Position numbers and translations under genes: made by a program
Notes under the pieces: model-generated
The model's input: only the letters and a program-made list of their open reading frames with translations
Database searches by the model: none
Told to the model about the DNA's origin: nothing
Part shown: positions 32,244-33,939 of the stretch, piece after piece
How the letters are laid out: the number at the start of each line of letters is the position of its first letter
Position numbering within the stretch: position 1 is the stretch's first letter
Source: Candidatus Roizmanbacteria bacterium
GTDB lineage: Bacteria; Patescibacteriota; Microgenomatia; UBA1406; GWC2-37-13
Assembly: GCA_016206365.1 (NCBI GenBank)
Contig: JACQRR010000053.1
Location: 1 to 33,939 of the forward strand
DNA: 33,939 nt
Direction of reading: 5' to 3'

Positions 32244-32348
32244 TTAAATACTCTCACGCGGTATAGATAGCTTTAAGCTGCGAAGTAAAGGATACCACCT
32301 CCAAATGTATTCTTCAATCTGGTTTAAACTATTTTGGAGCTTGTCCAC
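32244..32348 (-). CDS. 34-residue mini-protein of the YIWRWY family (copy 2)
   Basis: GTG at 32348 begins VDKLQNSLNQIEEYIWRWYP and the frame ends RESI at 32244. It has the same length, start and core as the copy at 14862-14966. On the minus strand TAAAAT (32360-32355) is followed by six bases and the GTG, so the transcript should begin exactly at the start codon. This is the best expressed-looking copy. The Trp/Tyr-rich core could touch membrane or RNA. No family is known to me. Confidence 0.5.
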   Translation of the reverse strand: MDKLQNSLNQIEEYIWRWYPLLRSLKLSIPRESI

Positions 32349-32354
32349 CAGTAA

Positions 32355-32360
32355 ATTTTA
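32355..32360 (-). promoter_or_regulatory. Predicted -10 box of the mini-protein gene
   Basis: TAAAAT on the minus strand, six bases before the GTG at 32348. Confidence 0.45.
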
Positions 32361-32382
32361 GATTGTTACAGTAGTCCAAATA

Positions 32383-32411
32383 TTGATAAATCTTCTTTTA
32401 TTGTTTATAAT
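32383..32411 (+). promoter_or_regulatory. Strong promoter with leaderless start for the methyltransferase gene
   Basis: TTGATA (32383-32388), 17 bases, TATAAT (32406-32411), then six bases and ATG at 32418, the predicted transcription start itself. Confidence 0.75.
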
Positions 32412-32417
32412 TCTCCC

Positions 32418-33602
32418 ATGTCTTATCAAGATAGAGGACGTTTTATCTCTCAATGGGAAGCTGGCATAAATCCTTTGTCCCAATTTGAGCAGAGCTTCGA
32501 AGGAACTCGCAAAGTCTTTCATAAACCTCTTTCTGCAATTTATCAAGCTCTTTTTCAAAAAGAATTAGCTAGAGGAGATATTTTAGCTTTAGGTATTGGT
32601 ACTGGACAGGTAGAAGAAATGGCTCGAGTAGACTCGCGTCGAATTAGAGCAATTGATGTTTCAATAGGTTTTTTAAATAAAGCAAGAACTAAATTACCAA
32701 AAGCTCATTTTCATCAAGGAAGAATACAAGATGTATTGCCTTCATTAGATCATCATTCCTTAGCATTTTCTTCAGATGCTCTTGACTGTATCAATCCTTT
32801 AGAACTCGGTGAGGTCTTATCACTTATTCGGAAAAAGACAGACAAATTAGTGATAGCTCAGGTTTTTATGCCAGATGATGAATTTTATTCATTTTACTTT
32901 CCACGTCCAGGAATTGGGTCTCATGGAGGACCAGGTATTGATGGTTGGAACCAAGATCAACATACTGCAGCAGAGCAGCATTTAAATAATTTAAGAATAA
33001 TTAGTCCAATAAATCAACCTGATTCTCTTTTAAAAGAAGTTCAAGCTGCAGTTCATTCTAAATTTAACTCAGAAATAAAAGGTGATATGGTAGATTTACT
33101 TGATAGTATCGGTTTCCAGTTTAGAACAATGCCACAAATACGGAATCATCGAGCTTATGCATCTGAAGTGGATCTATTTCTGGAATATATTGCAGATTAT
33201 ATCGGAAAAATGAGAGAGAACGTTCTTCCTCGACGACCTCAACCTCAAGAAGTTGCTAAATATGTTGCTGTTCATACTATACATAGACTTTCCCAGCTTT
33301 TTCACGGAACAATTCAGATGGAGCTTTTTTTCAAAACCTTTGAGGATGCTTGTTTGAAGGCAGGTTTTACAAATATTCAAAGAAAAGCTCTGGCAGCAAG
33401 TGGAGATAGAATTGTTAATGATCCGAAAATAATAGAAAACGTTAATCGATCTCTACTTGCTTCAACTCAATTGGAAATACCTGCTTCACATATAGATCAT
33501 ATTAATAGTGGCTCGTTTACAAATGGTGCGGCTATGACATTCTTTGAACCTCAATCTAATCCTTTTAACGATGCTCGTGTTCAATATTTAGTTGCTTCTT
33601 AA
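32418..33602 (+). CDS. SAM-dependent methyltransferase-like protein
   Basis: GDILALGIGTGQVEEMA (53-69) is motif I of class I methyltransferases. IRAIDVSIGFLNKAR holds the acidic residue (D80) that binds the SAM ribose, GRIQDVLPSL the motif with D105, and LAFSSDALDCI motif IV with D120. The Rossmann domain ends near residue 155; the following 240 residues are unrecognised and may bind the substrate. There are no membrane segments. It is a single gene with a near-consensus promoter and no ribosome site, one of the clearest leaderless cases here. The substrate is unknown. Confidence 0.75.
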   Translation: MSYQDRGRFISQWEAGINPLSQFEQSFEGTRKVFHKPLSAIYQALFQKELARGDILALGIGTGQVEEMARVDSRRIRAIDVSIGFLNKARTKLPKAHFHQGRIQDVLPSLDHHSLAFSSDALDCINPLELGEVLSLIRKKTDKLVIAQVFMPDDEFYSFYFPRPGIGSHGGPGIDGWNQDQHTAAEQHLNNLRIISPINQPDSLLKEVQAAVHSKFNSEIKGDMVDLLDSIGFQFRTMPQIRNHRAYASEVDLFLEYIADYIGKMRENVLPRRPQPQEVAKYVAVHTIHRLSQLFHGTIQMELFFKTFEDACLKAGFTNIQRKALAASGDRIVNDPKIIENVNRSLLASTQLEIPASHIDHINSGSFTNGAAMTFFEPQSNPFNDARVQYLVAS

Positions 33603-33939
33603 ATATTCAGAAATTTAAAATTTATCTGATCTTTATAAGTTAAATAATAATTATAAACTTCGTCCGCTGTGCTCCACATACCGCCAGACGCTATATTTAT
33701 CTAGTTTTACGTGACAGATCACTCTTAAAAAGTTTTTATTTAAAAAAGTAGAAGTTAACCGCACAAATTACTGTAGGAGTCGATAGAAACAAAGATTGTA
33801 TTTATATCTTTGAACTAGGAAATTACAATTTGAATAAAAGTTATAAACATCATTCGCTAGAGAAGTTTTTGAAATTCTTTAGGAGCGAGTTTAATTAGAT
33901 ATTAAAAAGAAGGTATAACTATATTACTGATACTTACCA
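33603..33939. other. AT-rich intergenic end of window with repeat relics
   Basis: I see no gene here. TTATAAACTTCGTC at 33651-33664 and AAAGTTATAAAC near 33837 match the first bases of the 74-bp repeats at 23858 and 24871, and look like worn copies of the same family. Confidence 0.45.

Noticed and set aside
1..33939. CRISPR arrays and tRNA genes
   Set aside because: No regularly spaced repeats and no tRNA cloverleaf other than the tRNA-like part of tmRNA were found by eye.

Overview
The window looks like a chromosomal segment of a small-genome, AT-rich bacterium. My best guess is the candidate phyla radiation (Microgenomates-like), inferred from gene style alone: many short lineage-specific proteins, few Shine-Dalgarno sites, many start codons 6-7 bases after a -10 box, a penicillin-binding protein 1C paired with a giant alpha-2-macroglobulin, and many decayed toxin-antitoxin and mobile fragments. 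No rRNA or tRNA gene is visible. UGA acts as a normal stop.

Layout. 1-13619 is mostly core-like: a DnaQ exonuclease/GIY-YIG fusion, a GT39-like membrane glycosyltransferase, an unknown protein, a convergent pbpC plus alpha-2-macroglobulin pair (periplasm and cell-wall surveillance), and a HAD-like protein. 13620-19779 is a mobile and decayed zone: a MITE-like palindromic repeat, an IS1595-type element whose transposase is split at an A AAA AAC heptamer, then three minus-strand genes that look defensive (a nuclease-DGQHR-HEPN fusion, a small HEPN-like protein, a papain-like protein), with gene remnants between and around them. 19780-22211 holds an anchored protein, an AbrB/PIN toxin-antitoxin pair, smpB and ssrA (tmRNA).

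22211-31201 is probably an integrated island. The last 19 bases of ssrA before its terminal A recur at 31183-31201. Between the copies lie a GIY-YIG protein, an AbiEii-type toxin-antitoxin pair framed by 74-bp direct repeats, a thymidylate-kinase-like gene with a membrane partner, an unknown winged-helix-like protein, an ImmA/IrrE plus DUF4411 (PIN) pair and a HEPN-like protein. No integrase is visible. 31312-33602 returns to isolated enzymes, an MTAP/PNP-family phosphorylase and a methyltransferase, each behind a clear sigma70-type promoter.

The most noteworthy signals are: (1) the nuclease-DGQHR-HEPN fusion, with a possible 27-residue leader ORF whose GTG sits exactly at the predicted transcription start; (2) a family of 33-34-residue mini-proteins with a shared YIWRWY core, present three times; (3) the ssrA-bounded island; (4) a long tmRNA tag ending in Ala-Tyr-Asn, with an internal FAFA followed by CAA; (5) consistent leaderless promoter geometry across about ten genes. 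All functions are read from motifs by eye; no database search was possible.
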